Shown here in pieces: positions 36,391 to 49,395 of a stretch of 64,000 nt of DNA. The notes beneath the pieces are model-generated. The model made no database searches. It was given only the letters and a program-made list of their open reading frames with translations, and was not told the DNA's origin. The translations under genes were made by a program, and so were the position numbers. The stretch spans positions 20,932,501-20,996,500 of the forward strand of contig NC_079886.1 in NCBI RefSeq assembly GCF_029227915.1, given 5' to 3'. Numbering within the stretch: position 1 is the stretch's first letter; each line of letters begins with the position of its first letter. The DNA is from Hydractinia symbiolongicarpus (lineage: Eukaryota; Cnidaria; Hydrozoa; Anthoathecata; Hydractiniidae).

Positions 36391-37457
36391 ATCCTAAAAA
36401 TCTTGCTTTTTTCCTTTCTTAAAAAGTTATGTTTGTATACTTCCATCTGTATTGTATACACTACTTAGATGCTTTAAATTTTCTCTCAATCACAAATAAC
36501 CCTAGTATCACCGTAGAATGCATTTTTTTAAAAAAAAAACACCTTTGGGAGAGCTTACTTTTTTCAGGTCTTACATCTGAGTAGTTTCATTTGTTTTTTT
36601 ATTAATGTTTATAATGTCAGAGTTGACAATTTAGCTTATTGTTTAGAGCAGAGTTAATGTCTATGGTGTTCTTTATTTTTGACAAGAGTATCTATATGTA
36701 CAAACCTGGTTTTTTGGTCCACATACTCAGCCGTTTTATAATCTTGTACACATATATTTATATAACTTTTCATGCTTGCTATAATATCAAATTATGTCTT
36801 AATAGGTCTCCTGTGTGTTTAAGCGTATAAGTGGTACCCTCTATTTGTGTATAAGTCATCTTAATTATGTCTCTTGCAAGTTAGCCTGAACACCAAATGT
36901 CGTGCACAATGCCCTGTAACACCTAAATTAAATTCTGCTTCTCAAGGAAAAGCCCCATTCTGCAGCCGAAAAATCTCTTAGACTTCATTATTAGCAAATT
37001 GTATTATATTGCATTCAGGTTGGAAACAGTTTTTCTCTCACCTACCCTTTGTGGAAATTATTAAACCCCTTAGCCCCTTATTTTTATTTTAAATATATTT
37101 TATTACTGGAAACAATAATAATAATAATAACAAGTATTTGAATTTCTGATGATAATGACAAATTTTTAAAAATAAAGAAGAAAGATATTGCTAATCTTTG
37201 TTTAAATTTTTCAGATTGTTATTATTATTATAAAGTGCAATAAAAGTAGTTTATAAAAAAAATTAAATCGGAAATTGTGCAGTCGTAAATAATTACTTTC
37301 TTTTTAAGAAATGATTGTTTTTAAAACCTTCCCATGTAAAATTCCCTTCTGTAATTAATTAATTTTAGCCAAAAAAAAGAAATCACAGACTTGTTTTGTT
37401 AATGAAAGTACATTTCACATTCCTAGTAAATATCTAGTTTGTTTGTTTTAATTAGAG

Positions 37458-40400
37458 ATGGATGTTTCTTTGGTTGGATCACTCTCCCAAAATGGGAATA
37501 CAGAGATTAAGCGAAGAAGAAAGATACAATACCGTAAACCCAGGGTATGTATACAAATAAATACATCAGATTTAAATGAAGAATTTAGTTTTTGTAATAA
37601 AATGTTAGATAAAACTAATATACAAACATCCTAAGAAAACTTAGAAAATTTTAGGATTTGGAGAAAGGACTAAAAGAGAAAGTAAATGCAGTAAATGCAA
37701 CAATGTGTAAAGTCCCAGGATTAAATCTAAGTGTGACTTTGTAGTTAGAGAGTGGCCTTGTGGAGTTTACAGGAAATAGGTTGGTAGTAACACAATTTTT
37801 TTTCAGACCAGTAGCATTGGAAACATAAGAATTGCAACTGTATTGCAGGAAGGTTAAAAGCTGATGTACAGTTATGTAAGCATGTATATAGGCAATGCAA
37901 AGGTAAAATTATCAACAACAAAGTTTTGCCAGCTTTAATGGTGTAGATGATACTTAGATATGTTGGTAGTAAAGTGGGTGTTGGAAGAGGTGTTACTTGC
38001 AGGATAGCTTGTGCTTCGAAAAAGTTAAGAGAGTTACTTTATTTGTTAACAATCAGAGTCTTGTTGGTTTTATGAGACCTGTGCTATGTTGTATGGTAAT
38101 TAGGCATGGGTAGTGAAGCAAGAAGATCTTGCAGTTTAGAATGATATGAGAATAGTTAGGTGGATGTGTAACACCAGTTTGAAAGACAGGGAGAGTTTAG
38201 ATAAGCTAAGAAGCAGGCTGAGTATTTGTAGCATTAGAGATGTTATCCAGATATGAAGATTTAGTTGGCTGCAAAATGGAAATGATAAGAATAGAAGAGG
38301 ATAATTGAGTAAGAAAGTGTAAAGACTCCATAGTTTCTGGGACAAAGCCTAAAGATGAATTTTGATGATTATTTATGGGATAACAAATTGATGGGTTCTT
38401 TCTATAGGGTCGGCTGACACAAAAAGCATCTGGTATTCTAAACAAAAGCGTATGTAGAAAAAATTTGAGTTTGAATGAAGGTAGAGGTATTTCAAATTTA
38501 TTATGTTATACTTCTGAATATTGTAGTATAAGCATTTTTATTTTCTACATACTTTTTTATTAAATTTTAACTCCCACTTAATATTTGGTATCTGTCCTAA
38601 GATTCCTTTTCTTGCGTTGGTGCTTAATGAATCTTAGACCCGTTTTTTGAGTAACAACACTAAAAAAATTAAAGGAAGCAGAAATTATACCCCTTTACTT
38701 TCTACTAATTATCTCTTTCTGGATTTAGTGGGTGAAATATTTATACTGCTATTTCTGCTCATATTTTAGGCAATCAAAGTCACTTGATAATGGTGAAAGA
38801 TGTCAATTCATTTTTGACAAAAAATCGTGAGCTTGCAAAAGCATTGGGTACCTTTTTTTTCGTTTTCTGATTGTGTTCTAAATAAAAAATTACATTTCAG
38901 GAGAAAAATATTTACAAGAAGAAGGGAGGAAAAGCCTTAAAAAGAACATCTTAAGTTCACTTTTTAATTTTTACTCCTAAAAATAGTTTCTTTGAGAAAA
39001 AAACATTACGAAATAATTCTTTATTGTTAAAACTGTTTTATATTTTATTTAATTATTGACTTGTTTTCTTCAATCTTGGAGGTGCAAGCTTTAAGATAAA
39101 CAATCCTGTACACTTAAACTTTCTATTGCTTTAGAGGAATCAAGATGCCAAGCTAAAGAGTTAGAAAAAGATAAGTTCACCTATCAACTTGAGTGTATTG
39201 AGATGAGAGAAAAGCTGAGTATTGTACACAATGCTGTTTTAAAGTGCACATGTTCAAAGGTAGGGTGTGTCACTTTTATTATAACAACAACAAAATCAAC
39301 AACAACATCAGCATCAACAACATTCTGCTCCACAATATTTTTTACATTTCTTTAAAATCGAGAGCTGTTTTGCACTAATTTTTTGTTTATCTACAATGCT
39401 ATATATCTGAGTCAAGTTTGAAAATGTGGAGATAAGAGTGCTGCTGTGAAATTGACTGCTTACAAACTGAAAGAATACATTCCACATGATAGTCAATGAG
39501 CATACATCTTTCATTATCATCGTCGTTCTCAGCTTAACATCCGTTTTCCTTGCTAGCATGGGTTGGACGGGGTATATTAATGACCCTCTTCCAATCTGAT
39601 CTAGACTGTGTTAGAGCTGTTTTCACTAATTTTATTGTTTATCTACGATGCTGCAATAATAATCTAGAAACCTCATTACAATCAATTAATCATAATTTCG
39701 TTAGTATTAGTACAGATGTTGCTGTTGTTTTAATACAAGAAATATAAATCGATAATATTTTTGTTCTGTTAGTTAAAAAAATGTATTGTTTTGTGCTGTT
39801 TCTGCAGTTGCTGCTCCAAAGCTTCTGAATGGATTTTCAAATCTGGTTTCGCAAGATTTTTGAATTCTGAAAAAAAAAAAATTTATAATTTATTTACTGA
39901 ATCTAAACCAGCAGCAACAATGATAAGAAATTAAAAGTTAATTAAAAATTATTACCATTAAATGTTACTTTCCTATTTGTCTGCAATTTCGAAAAATCCA
40001 GCATTTCTTCTAGTTCCTGATCTGAAATTACTTCATCATCCATATGTGATAAGACATATTTTAGTTCACCAGAGTGGATGTAGCCTTTATTATCAGTATC
40101 AAATGTCCGAAATGCTTCAATTAAATCTTTATCACTCCATGCAATTTGATCACCATTCAAAAGCATCAGATTGACAAATTCTCTGAAATCGATTTTTCCA
40201 TTACCTAAAAAAGTTTGTTTTTAATGTGTGGAGTTTTTTGTTAGTGTAAATTGGCTTTGCACTTTCTCCTTTAAAAAAACAAATTTCTTCGAAGAGGCTT
40301 TTCTTCTGCTTCCAAAATTTTCCTTAGTTGAACCCACAATTTTTTGTAGTTCCATATCCCCTCCTGTAAGACAATTCTGGTTGTAAACTCATCTTCAACT

Positions 40401-43400
40401 GCAACAAACGTCCTGCAGGAAGAACCCAGGACAGAAGTTTTTTTATAGAATAACAAAGAATATTCTGCAATCTAATTGGTTGTTGCATTAATTATTTTGC
40501 TGATATTAATTTTTACTTTATAAAAAAATGTGTAGATAAAATAAGAAATTCACTTCGATTCAACATTCGCAATCATTTTTCAGAAAAATTTCTCCACTTA
40601 GCAGAGATTAGTTTTTTCACATGTGAAATATTTCTTTTCTGTTATACGAAACTCTTGCAACAAATTTGAGTGAGAAAAACGCCAGTTATTGGGATAGAAT
40701 GCTCAACGATGTTCAACTTGTCATCACATATCTACTTGATCCCAAATGTCATTTTAATTGTCAAAAAAAGCAATAGCTATTTACCGTCAAAATCAACCTC
40801 ATTGATTAAACAACACAGTTCTTTTTCTGTTGGATTCAGTCCAAGTGATCTCAACACGTGTGCAAGTTCTTTAGTTGTGATGAAGCCATTATTGTCACGA
40901 TCAAATGCTGTGAATGCATCTCGAAATTCTAAAATGGCAAACCTTGTTTACAGTAACTAGCTAGCTATGTTATGTGATGTGATGTGTGATGTGTGAAATT
41001 GTAAAGCTTACCACCGATTTGCTCTTCTGTTAGCTTTTCCTAAATGAGAAAACAAAATATCAGGAATCAGTGAATTTACACCTAAAATTCCTAGATAGAG
41101 AAAATTTTAGCTGTAAGAAACTCAAGTGCTCTGGTGGAAATTTTAAACGTCTTAATGTAGAACTGGACATGGAAAGTAGGACGGGTAGAAAGAAAATCTG
41201 GATGTTGTCACAAAACTTTAAGTCAGCTTGAAAATACCGAATTTGTTGGTGACCATTATACCTATATTGCGAATGATTCCAACATTTTCATTGTTGTATT
41301 AAATTTTACTGAAGTTTACTAGAAGATTATCTTAAACTCTTTAAAAAAAACATTCTCTGTTTTTAATTTATTATATGATGTATCCTTTGCTTTTGCAACA
41401 AGCTCACTGACTGCAACACACAATTTGACGTAAATCTTTGTACTCTACAGTACATTATAGGCAGGACGAAAAAGTACATAAAAAACAATTTGTTTGGGAT
41501 GGGGGGACGTGGATATTTATGGTTGCTCTGTTCAGTTGAATGACATATCACTGCAATATAGCTTTGGTCTTTTCTTCTTTCTCAGACTTCTTGCATTCCT
41601 AATGTGTTGTGATTCATTGGAAAGGTTTTGATTCCACTTCTTTCATTGCCTTTGCAATGTCAACATTTATTTGTGATAGTAATATCTCAAAAGATTGACC
41701 TCTGTTGAAGCCAGATTGTGTTTTAGAGTGAAATTAAATATTTAATTAGAACCAAGTGTGCGTTGGAATTTTTGAAAGATTTCCATAATTTTAACAGATC
41801 TTTTTGAAGCTACATACATTAATCCAAATGTTTTTTTAAATAACTTTTTTTTTGTTTTATTTTCTACATTTTTTTCTCTTAACATTTTTTAAAATAACGA
41901 GCTTAATTGTCGAAACGAGCTTAAATACCAACCTGTTCATCCTCCGTTAGTAACTTCATGTACTCGCGTGGTTGGAATATCATCGTAGCACTTCTCTTCT
42001 TCATCGATATGGCGACTGCGGTATACGCAGTTATAAATATAGCATTAAATTCCTATCTCCCAGTGAGACTCTAAAGAAATATTTTTGAGGAGGTGTTAGC
42101 ATATTTTATCAGCCATCAAAATGTTTTTACCTCTGCATGTATTGTTCATTTTTTGAAGTTCTTATCGATGGGACGCAACAAAAAACTGAACGTATTCGTT
42201 ATTACTTATTTATATGCTCTTTCAAAATTTATTTTATATGTTATGTGAATGCATTTGAAAAAATATATTTCGTTAAAAATGATTTGTGTTTCTTCAAAAA
42301 AAAGTTTGGAATGTTCAACATTAAGAAGAGAAGCTCCCCTGCGAATCAACTTTAATAGAAAATTCAGTAAATTAAATTTTTTTAATAATAGAACTGTTGC
42401 GTTTTATGAGAATCCTACTTATATGATTCATGTTATGAGGGCACAAATTTTGATTGGCTATATCTTAAGAATCGTGGTTTATTTATAAGACTAAGCAAGG
42501 CCTTTACTCATCTTTTTACTTTATGTATAATAAATATACCAAATACTTTTTTCACTCATTACTTTAAAACTAACCTGACTCTCATTCAACCTCCATTTTG
42601 GTTGTGGGGCGCAGTCGTATACCGTATTTCTCCAATAAACGCCCCCACTCTTTTTAACGCCCCTCTCTAAGCTAACGCTTTGTTAATTATTGTTTGTTTT
42701 CTTTTAATTACCATATTCGCAAATGAACTAAACAAGAACCTCATTCGGGCGTTGAAGATGCCAATATTGAAGATAATTTAATTGACTTGGATGAAGAAGG
42801 AGATAACCCTGTAAATATTAAGGATATATAAAAAATATCTCGCATATCGAAAAAATATTTTTTGTAAATAAACGCCCCTCTCTTATTAACGTTCCTCTCT
42901 AAAAAACGCTCCCCTGAAAATCTTAAAAATTTTATACACGCCTAGGGCGCTTATGAAAGTTAGGGCGTAGGGTGTAGGGTGTTTATTGGAGAAAATATGG
43001 TAGTCTAATAAAGGAATCCATATTTCTATCCATCCTACAATATTTCTATGTATTAAAATACTTTTTATTAGAGACATTCATACAATAAGACAACTAAGTT
43101 CCGGTTCATCCCACTAAAAAAAGAAATTTTACCAAATATATATCGATATTATTAAAAAAAAAATAGATATTTTTATTACGTTTTCTAAGATTGATTCTAG
43201 AGAGTCACGAGATTTTATCACGAGAAGAAGTTTTCGCCAACTACACTTTTATCTTAAAAACATAATGGCACCCAATTGCTAAGTGTACACTTCAGCCATG
43301 TTTAACTTTTGAATTATCAATTTTTTATTTTTTCTCCAGGCAGGTATAATTATCTTTTTATAACTGTTAATATATGTAGGTCTTATTGATGTGCAACTAA

Positions 43401-46400
43401 CTGAAAAACGGGAAGTTAGGAATTCGAGTTAGAGACATTCGGGTCATTGAGCATTTTTGGGGAAAGTCAGAGCAAATAAATTTTGTAGCGAGATAAATTC
43501 GCATAATGTGTTTTGACACAAAACCTGTCCATCAGCAGTCATGTGACACAAAACCTGTCCATCAGCAGTCATGTGACACAAAACCTGTCCATCAGCAGAC
43601 ATGATGTTAAAACCTTTTTCAAATCGCAGTATAGCTGTTCAGTTTTTATCTTTTTCAGGATAACGTTTCGTCAGCTGATTCTCTCGACATGCTTGCCAAC
43701 ATGAAAGATACAATGCAAAAAAGTATGTCTTATCTGAACGATTATATGGATGCGTTAGTAGCCGATAAAGTATCGAAATATTCGGCAGACGAAGATTCAA
43801 AGCTGTCACTGATTCAAAGAACTAATACATCCACTGAAGTGGGATCACAAACTGTTGTGTGTTCAATAGAGCATGTACCAGCACGAGTTGTAATGAAAAA
43901 TAAGAAGTTACAAGTACGGATGGATAAAAACGATATTACATCGTGTAATCGAAAACATATCGATGATGAAATCGAAGAATCGAAAGAATATTTTGATAAA
44001 TCTACACAATGTGGGAATGAAATAAAAAGACATAGTTGTGAACACAAAAGTGTTCAATGTTCTTCACAAACAACAATAAAGAGCTACACAAACAAAAACA
44101 ATAGGCAACCATTAATGGTACTAAAAGACATTAACCAAACCAACACTCACCAACCAAAATCGATCATGAAAAAAGTAAGTTGACTTTTATATTTATTTAT
44201 TTATTTATTTTTATATTGATTCGTCATTTATTACTAATATATATTTGTGAATGTGAATTAAATTTGATTCATTTAAATGTCAAAAGAATAAAAAGTCGAT
44301 ACCACTACAGTTGCTTTTGTGAGAAAGACTTCAAAAGTTCAAATAAACACCCAGGGCATATAAACAGTTATGTCGAAGCGAAATTTCAATACACAGGTTT
44401 CTACTTAAAAATATTTTTGGCTAGATCATTGGATATCGTTTTGACAGGACGTAAACAGTGTATCTGAAAAAAGAAATGCACGGAAGATTTTAATTTTTTT
44501 TCCCCTATTCCCCTACAGGCTAGCTAAGCGTGGTTTAATTTTACCATATCTCAATGCTGATGAAGATTTAATCAATTATTTTTGTCCATCCTGGAAAGAA
44601 GTTCTGATGCTTTAACGTAATAAAATTTTGCTGCTAAAACTTTAAGCGAATTGACTTTTTATTCAGGACATTTAATTCCCGCGAAAAGGTTTTCGGTTGC
44701 TTAGAAAAAAACCCACTCAATTTCTAAAATTTTCCAGCTCTTGTTAATTCTGCGAATTCGACCAAAACCGTATCATCTATTTATTGTTGTGCTTTAAGTT
44801 AAAAAATATTTAATCAAGTGAAGGCTCAACTAATTTGTTATTTAGGAATGAAATCTTTCAATATTTAGTAATTCAACATCTTAATTTATCCAGTCTTTTT
44901 TTATATATGTTTAAATGTTTCTTGTCCGAAACGTTATGTTGTTTCCGTGCACTGTCATTGTCATCATCATTCTTAGTTTAACGTCCGTTTTCCATCCTAG
45001 TTGGGTGGGTTTATTAATGACCTTCTTCCAATTTAATCTAGACTGTGTTTGTAGTGTTAGTTATGAACTAAAAGTCTTTATGCGCCTCTAGACTTTGTCC
45101 TAGGGAATACATTTACTTCTACTAATTGCACGCCTCCAACCTCAACAAGGGCTTCAACCAAATCAACCTTTTGACCTCTATGACATCTCTATTGCTATAA
45201 ATACCTAATTGTTTTCATTGCTGAAAAAGTGCAGTTTGTCTGATGCCTTTTTAACACCAAAGCAGTTTACCCCCTTCGCCCTAATAATATTTGTCAAGTG
45301 TAGTGAATGTGCAGGAAAGGTGGTTGCAGACATAGGTCTATTTGTTTAGAAATCACATACACTTTCACACAAGACGCATCTCAAAAGCAGATCAGGAAGA
45401 TTACCAACAATGAAAATATATGAAGACAGTCCTAACGATGATAAAGAAAACAAAAGAGTTTATTCAAGTTTTTCTCATGGTAAGTGTGAATCACCAGACA
45501 AACATTTGCTACCCCTTCCCAGTATGTGCATTCTTTAATATGATATAAAGGTAGATTTAATTTGAAACCCGTAGAAACATAACGGAATAAAGGAGGCAAA
45601 CAATTCTAATATTGTTTTTGTTGTGTTACTGTCGAACGGATGAATATTAAGTGTGTATGTTTTTCTTTAATTTAATTCATATTTTTAGAAAATAGATTAT
45701 CCAAAAAAGTCACCATCCATAGTCCTGCTGAAGTGCGTATCTTTGATGAAACGATAGAACATGCTGATGGTCGATTGAGACAACGAAGAAGTACTTGTTA
45801 TAAAGAACCTTCTATAAACAGGTTAGTTAGTTAGTTAGTTATCTCGATGAAATGTTTGCAAATTGACGTTTTTTTGTAGAAATTGTATTTTTCTTGATTT
45901 CATGAAGTGTCAAATTTAAATGACAATTTGTAAGCGAAAGTTGTAGGCTACCAAATTGATGTTTCGTGTTCTTGTTCTGTAAACATTTCAAGACACCAAT
46001 AATTGTGATTCGTGTTAAATAAGAATTGTATTTGCAAAAATAAAAATGTTTTTATTAACGTACGCTATACAGGATTGTTATTTTATCGTTTCTTATTAGA
46101 AAACTGAGCAGAGGTGATCCGACTGTTGACACAAGATTTTACACCTCTCCCCACCAATCTTACAAAAGTAAGATAAATTTTGGGTTTTTTAAATTTGTTT
46201 GACATTTTTATATTATGAAATTAATCTTAACCGTTTTAAAAATTACTAAATGTATACTCTGTTATCTGATGTTTACATTTTTACTTGAAATTCCACGTGA
46301 CCATCACAGGGAGAACATAGAGAAATAACCAGATTTAATGCTGTTATGTCTTTTTTGAATTCATTGTTTCTACAATCATCTTTAAATTTCATAATTGTCA

Positions 46401-46829
46401 TACAAAACTTACATAGCCTAATATGCAATCTGCCGAAATAACTGTTTTGCTGTTGTTTAGGGAAAAGGTCGAAAAGAAGTCGAAATAAAAAACCCAACAT
46501 GGTATGAATATTTCTCAAAACAATCGAGCTACGTTTCTACTTTCACAAATATGCAGTAAATATGCCCCAACTTTAATCTGCTATTTTAAACAACTTCTTC
46601 GACTCTTTAGTCTACTTTTTGTCGAACTAAACTGTCATTTCTTTGCCAATCTCTGACTACAGTGTATTCCATGTTTCGCTACAATGTCTGCAACATTCAA
46701 ACGTTTTACAATTCTTATTCTGTAACTGTTTCTCTTTAGAACAAGTCGATTGCACTAGAAGATATTATCAGCATGGTCGAAGAAAGTTTTTTAGCGAGTG
46801 GTGGAGGAACAGTATTGCTAAAAAGATAA
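37458..46829 (+). CDS. SGO: Shugoshin-like centromere cohesion protector
   Basis: Exons 37458-37544, 38408-38449 (uncertain), 38770-38847, 39135-39259, 43659-44174, 45350-45479, 45689-45821, 46100-46167, 46461-46501 and 46740-46829 (TAA). N-terminal coiled coil: [15 protein letters not shown] then [20 protein letters not shown], the shugoshin pattern. Middle: acidic, disordered, with a conserved-looking [10 protein letters not shown] box and motifs VGSQT, KSTQC, KSVQC. C-terminus: [20 protein letters not shown], the basic SGO motif that in the family binds phospho-H2A. Known role: recruits PP2A-B56 to protect centromeric cohesin. All junctions from 38770 onward close in phase, but exon 1/2 to exon 3 needs one extra base. 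Either a donor at 38454 or skipping exon 2 with a donor at 37549 would satisfy this, giving ~437 or ~423 residues. SGO1 versus SGO2 cannot be decided. Confidence 0.88.
39528..39625. repeat. Dispersed repeat with TTAACATCCGTTTTCC core, copy 1
   Basis: Shares CTTAACATCCGTTTTCC, GGGT, then TATTAATGACCCTCTTCCAA and CTAGACTGTGTT with 44957-45055. The CGTCCGTTTTCCATGCTAGC-like core is reminiscent of a repeat common in several invertebrate genomes, from memory; family not assigned. Confidence 0.6.
39769..42004 (-). CDS. Calmodulin-like EF-hand protein, nested in shugoshin intron
   Basis: Five exons, 42004-41933, 41039-41012, 40928-40785, 40204-39956 and 39866-39769 (TAA), close in phase to 196 residues. 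Three EF-hand loops are canonical, with acidic positions 1, 3 and 12: [24 protein letters not shown] and [12 protein letters not shown]. The fourth ([13 protein letters not shown]) lacks the usual ligands and should not bind calcium. The linker [22 protein letters not shown] and helix [17 protein letters not shown] are calmodulin-like. Unlike calmodulin (149 residues), it has a ~28-residue basic N-terminal extension and a ~30-residue Gln/Lys-rich C-terminal tail. Probable calcium sensor; partner unknown. It lies wholly within one shugoshin intron on the other strand. Not calmodulin itself; centrin or troponin C seem less likely from the helix sequences. Confidence 0.92.
42622..43000. mobile_element. 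MITE with TIR CC(G/A)TATTT(T)CTCCAATAAAC and TA duplication
   Basis: The left end CCGTATTTCTCCAATAAACG and the reverse complement of the right end CCATATTTTCTCCAATAAAC match. TA flanks both ends (42620-42621 and 43001-43002), as for Tc1/mariner-type insertions. The interior carries AAACGCCCCTCTCT blocks in several places and no transposase frame. A related degraded fragment lies at 54672-54790. Confidence 0.75.
43506..43604. repeat. 30-bp tandem repeat, three copies
   Basis: TGACACAAAACCTGTCCATC plus AGCAGTCATG is repeated three times with almost no change, 50 bp upstream of a shugoshin exon acceptor. Confidence 0.95.
44957..45055. repeat. Dispersed repeat with TTAACGTCCGTTTTCC core, copy 2
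   Basis: Aligns by eye with 39528-39625 over about 95 bp (TTTAACGTCCGTTTTCCATC, TTATTAATGACC, CTAGACTGTGTT). In a shugoshin intron. Confidence 0.6.
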
Positions 46830-48117
46830 AATATAAAAATAGGAGACCTCTATGAGGTTTGCGTCGAATTCTATTTAATTTTTTTAGTTATTTTTTTGTG
46901 AACAAGTATCGTAAAACTACTCAAAAATAGATCACTTTCCTGCTTCTTAAGTAGAGAAAGAAAATTGGGGATGTACTTCTGATCATTTAAGGAACTTTAT
47001 GCGCAATAAATACAAACTATAATAATAACTTTATAATAAACCTTTTATTGCTACCAGAAAGTTTTTGGGTGTTATTACTAAAGGATGCACCAATCAAAAA
47101 ACCACAGTTTATATCCTGATATGTATATAAAATTGTTAGTTGTTGCTATATTTTTATCCCATCCCGTTCAAATTATCCACATTTTTTTTCCTGTATAAAA
47201 TAAAAATTATATCTGGACTCTCCACCCTCCACCCTTAACCCAACACCCAACAATTTCTGAATCTCCCTCCCATCCTATAACATTTCCCGCTTCTAATGTT
47301 TAGGCCCGACAAACCGGATTCCTCCCAACTCCTTCTACTTGTTGGATTTTGTTATTTAGTTGAAATGATATTAATTTGTATCTATGAATGAAAATTGTTT
47401 AAATTGTATAAATATGAGGAATTTGTTTTGAATTTAATGTAAAAATCTTAAGTTATTGAATTTTGTGTTTTGTATAAGTTGGTAATGGAATAAATCGAAT
47501 TTACGTATATTCTTGTTGTTGATGATAAACGATTGAATACCAGACCTGTTGCCGACAGCAACAAAAAGATCCCATGGAATTCCATCCGACTGACTGGCTA
47601 TTCTTCTCCTTCCACTGTAGCTTTGTCAAAGTAGCCGATATGCATCGCTTCCTTCTGATTTGCTTGCCTGAAACACAAGACGGTTTAATTTTAACCTTGC
47701 TCCAACTTACACCATGTGTTTTATAAACTTTTGGTTACAAAGTCAACATGATTACTACAACACTATTTCTATTTCTTATTTATTTTTATTTTTTCTATAT
47801 ATATATAAAAAATATTTTTTTGCTATAATACAATTTACTGGTTTCTAAGAAAATAACAAGAAGCCCTGGGGGCTCTAAGAATTTCCGAGCGCTACCAAAA
47901 TATTTGATGAAAACCTGCTAATTCGTTGTGTCATTGTGCCAAACATTCGAAGGGGTTTGGTGCATGAACCTCTGAAGATAAAGCCCATCAGTGACATTAT
48001 ATCTTAGAACAAACGCAAACAAAACGAAACGTGTCATAATAAACTCACATTTTAAAAGAAATTGCTAACAAAAAATACAGCCTATCATTCATGGTTGAAA
48101 GTCTTGCGATTGAAACG

Positions 48118-49395
48118 TTGATGGTCTTAAACGGCATTAGTTGACAAAAAATCAAAATTTTGATGTGACCATCATTTTCAGCATACTTTTTTTATTAACT
48201 GTGTCAATTTTTGTCGAAAATAAAGCAGTTTTAATTTTTGGATAAATTTTGGCCTGAAATGACATTTAGGTGACAAAAACCAAACTTTTGTACCATCATC
48301 ATTTTCAGCATACTTTATTTGTTAACTGTGCCAGATTTAGCCGAAAATGAAGTGGTTTTAATTTTTGGACCAATTTTAGCCTAAAATAGCATTTAGGTGA
48401 CAAAAATCAAAATTTTGATGTCACCATTATGTTCAGCATACTTTTTTTGTTAACTTTGCCAATTTTTGTTGAAAATGAAGTAGTTTTAATTTTTGGACCA
48501 ATTTTGGCCTAAAATGACATTTAGGTAACAAGAAATCAAAATTTTGATGTCACCATCATGTTTAGCATACTTTATTTGTTTACTGTGCCAAATTTTGTTA
48601 AAAATAAAGTAGTTTTAATTTTTGGACCAATTTTGGCCTGAAATGACATTTAGGTAAGAAGAAATCAAAATTTTGATGTCACCATCATGTTCAGCATACT
48701 TTTTTTGTTAATTGTGCCAAAATTTGTCAAAAATAAAGTAGTTTTAATTTTAAGGCCAATTTTGGCCTAAAATGACATTTAGGTAACAAGAAATCAAAAT
48801 TTTGATGTCACCATCATGTTTAGCATACTTTATTTGTTTACTGTGCCAAATTTTGTTAAAAATAAAGTAGTTTTAATTTTTGGACCAATTTTGGCCTGAA
48901 ATGACATTTAGGTAAGAAGAAATCAAAATTTTGATGTCACCATCATGTTCAGCATACTTTTTTTGTTAATTGTGCCAAAATTTGTCAAAAATAAAGTAGT
49001 TTTAATTTTAAGACCAATTTTGGCCTAAAATAACATTTAGGTAACAAGAAATCAAAATTTTGATGTCACCATCATGTTCAGCATACTTTATTTGTTTACT
49101 GTGCCAAATTTTGTTGAAAATAAAGTAGTTCTTATTTTTGGACCAATTTTGGCCTGAAATGACATTTAGGTAAGAAGAAATCAAAATTTTGATGTCACCA
49201 TCATGTTCAGCATACTTTTTTTGTTAATTGTGCCAAAATTTGTCAAAAATAAAGTAGTTTTAATTTTAAGACCAATTTTGGCCTAAAATAACATTTAGGT
49301 AAAAAGAAATCAAAATTTTGATGTCACCATTATGTTCAGCATACTTTTTTTGTTAACTGTGTCAAATTTTGTCGAAAACAAATACCAATTTTGGC
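48118..49395. repeat. ~129-bp satellite with dimeric higher-order structure
   Basis: About 10 copies of a ~129-bp unit containing AATCAAAATTTTGATGTCAC, TTCAGCATACTTTTTTTGTT, AAATAAAGTAGTTTTAATTT and ACCAATTTTGGCCTGAAATG. ATCAAAATTTTGAT is itself a perfect palindrome. From about 48535 units alternate between a TTTACTGTGCCAAATTTTGTT form and a TTAATTGTGCCAAAATTTGTC form, giving a ~260-bp dimer repeated about three times. The outer copies are more diverged. Non-coding. Confidence 0.92.

Larger units (their letters stand above)
31329..37457. other. Intergenic between divergent citrate synthase and shugoshin
   Basis: About 6.1 kb without a recognised gene. It contains a full-length SINE (32245-32598), a palindrome array (33877-34364), a second SINE type (36268-36390) and one copy of a dispersed repeat (35242-35285). 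The citrate synthase promoter should lie just above 31328. Confidence 0.6.
39260..43658 (+). other. Shugoshin intron hosting a nested gene
   Basis: Donor GTAGGG at 39260, acceptor TTTTTCAG ending at 43658; both flanking exons are phase 0. It contains the antisense calmodulin-like gene, a dispersed repeat (39528-39625), a TA-flanked MITE (42622-43000) and a 30-bp triplicate just before the acceptor. Confidence 0.85.

Noticed and set aside
40271-40456. Extra minus-strand exon of the calmodulin-like gene
   Set aside because: The exons at 40785 and 40204 already join in phase inside a standard EF-hand loop; inserting this would break the loop.
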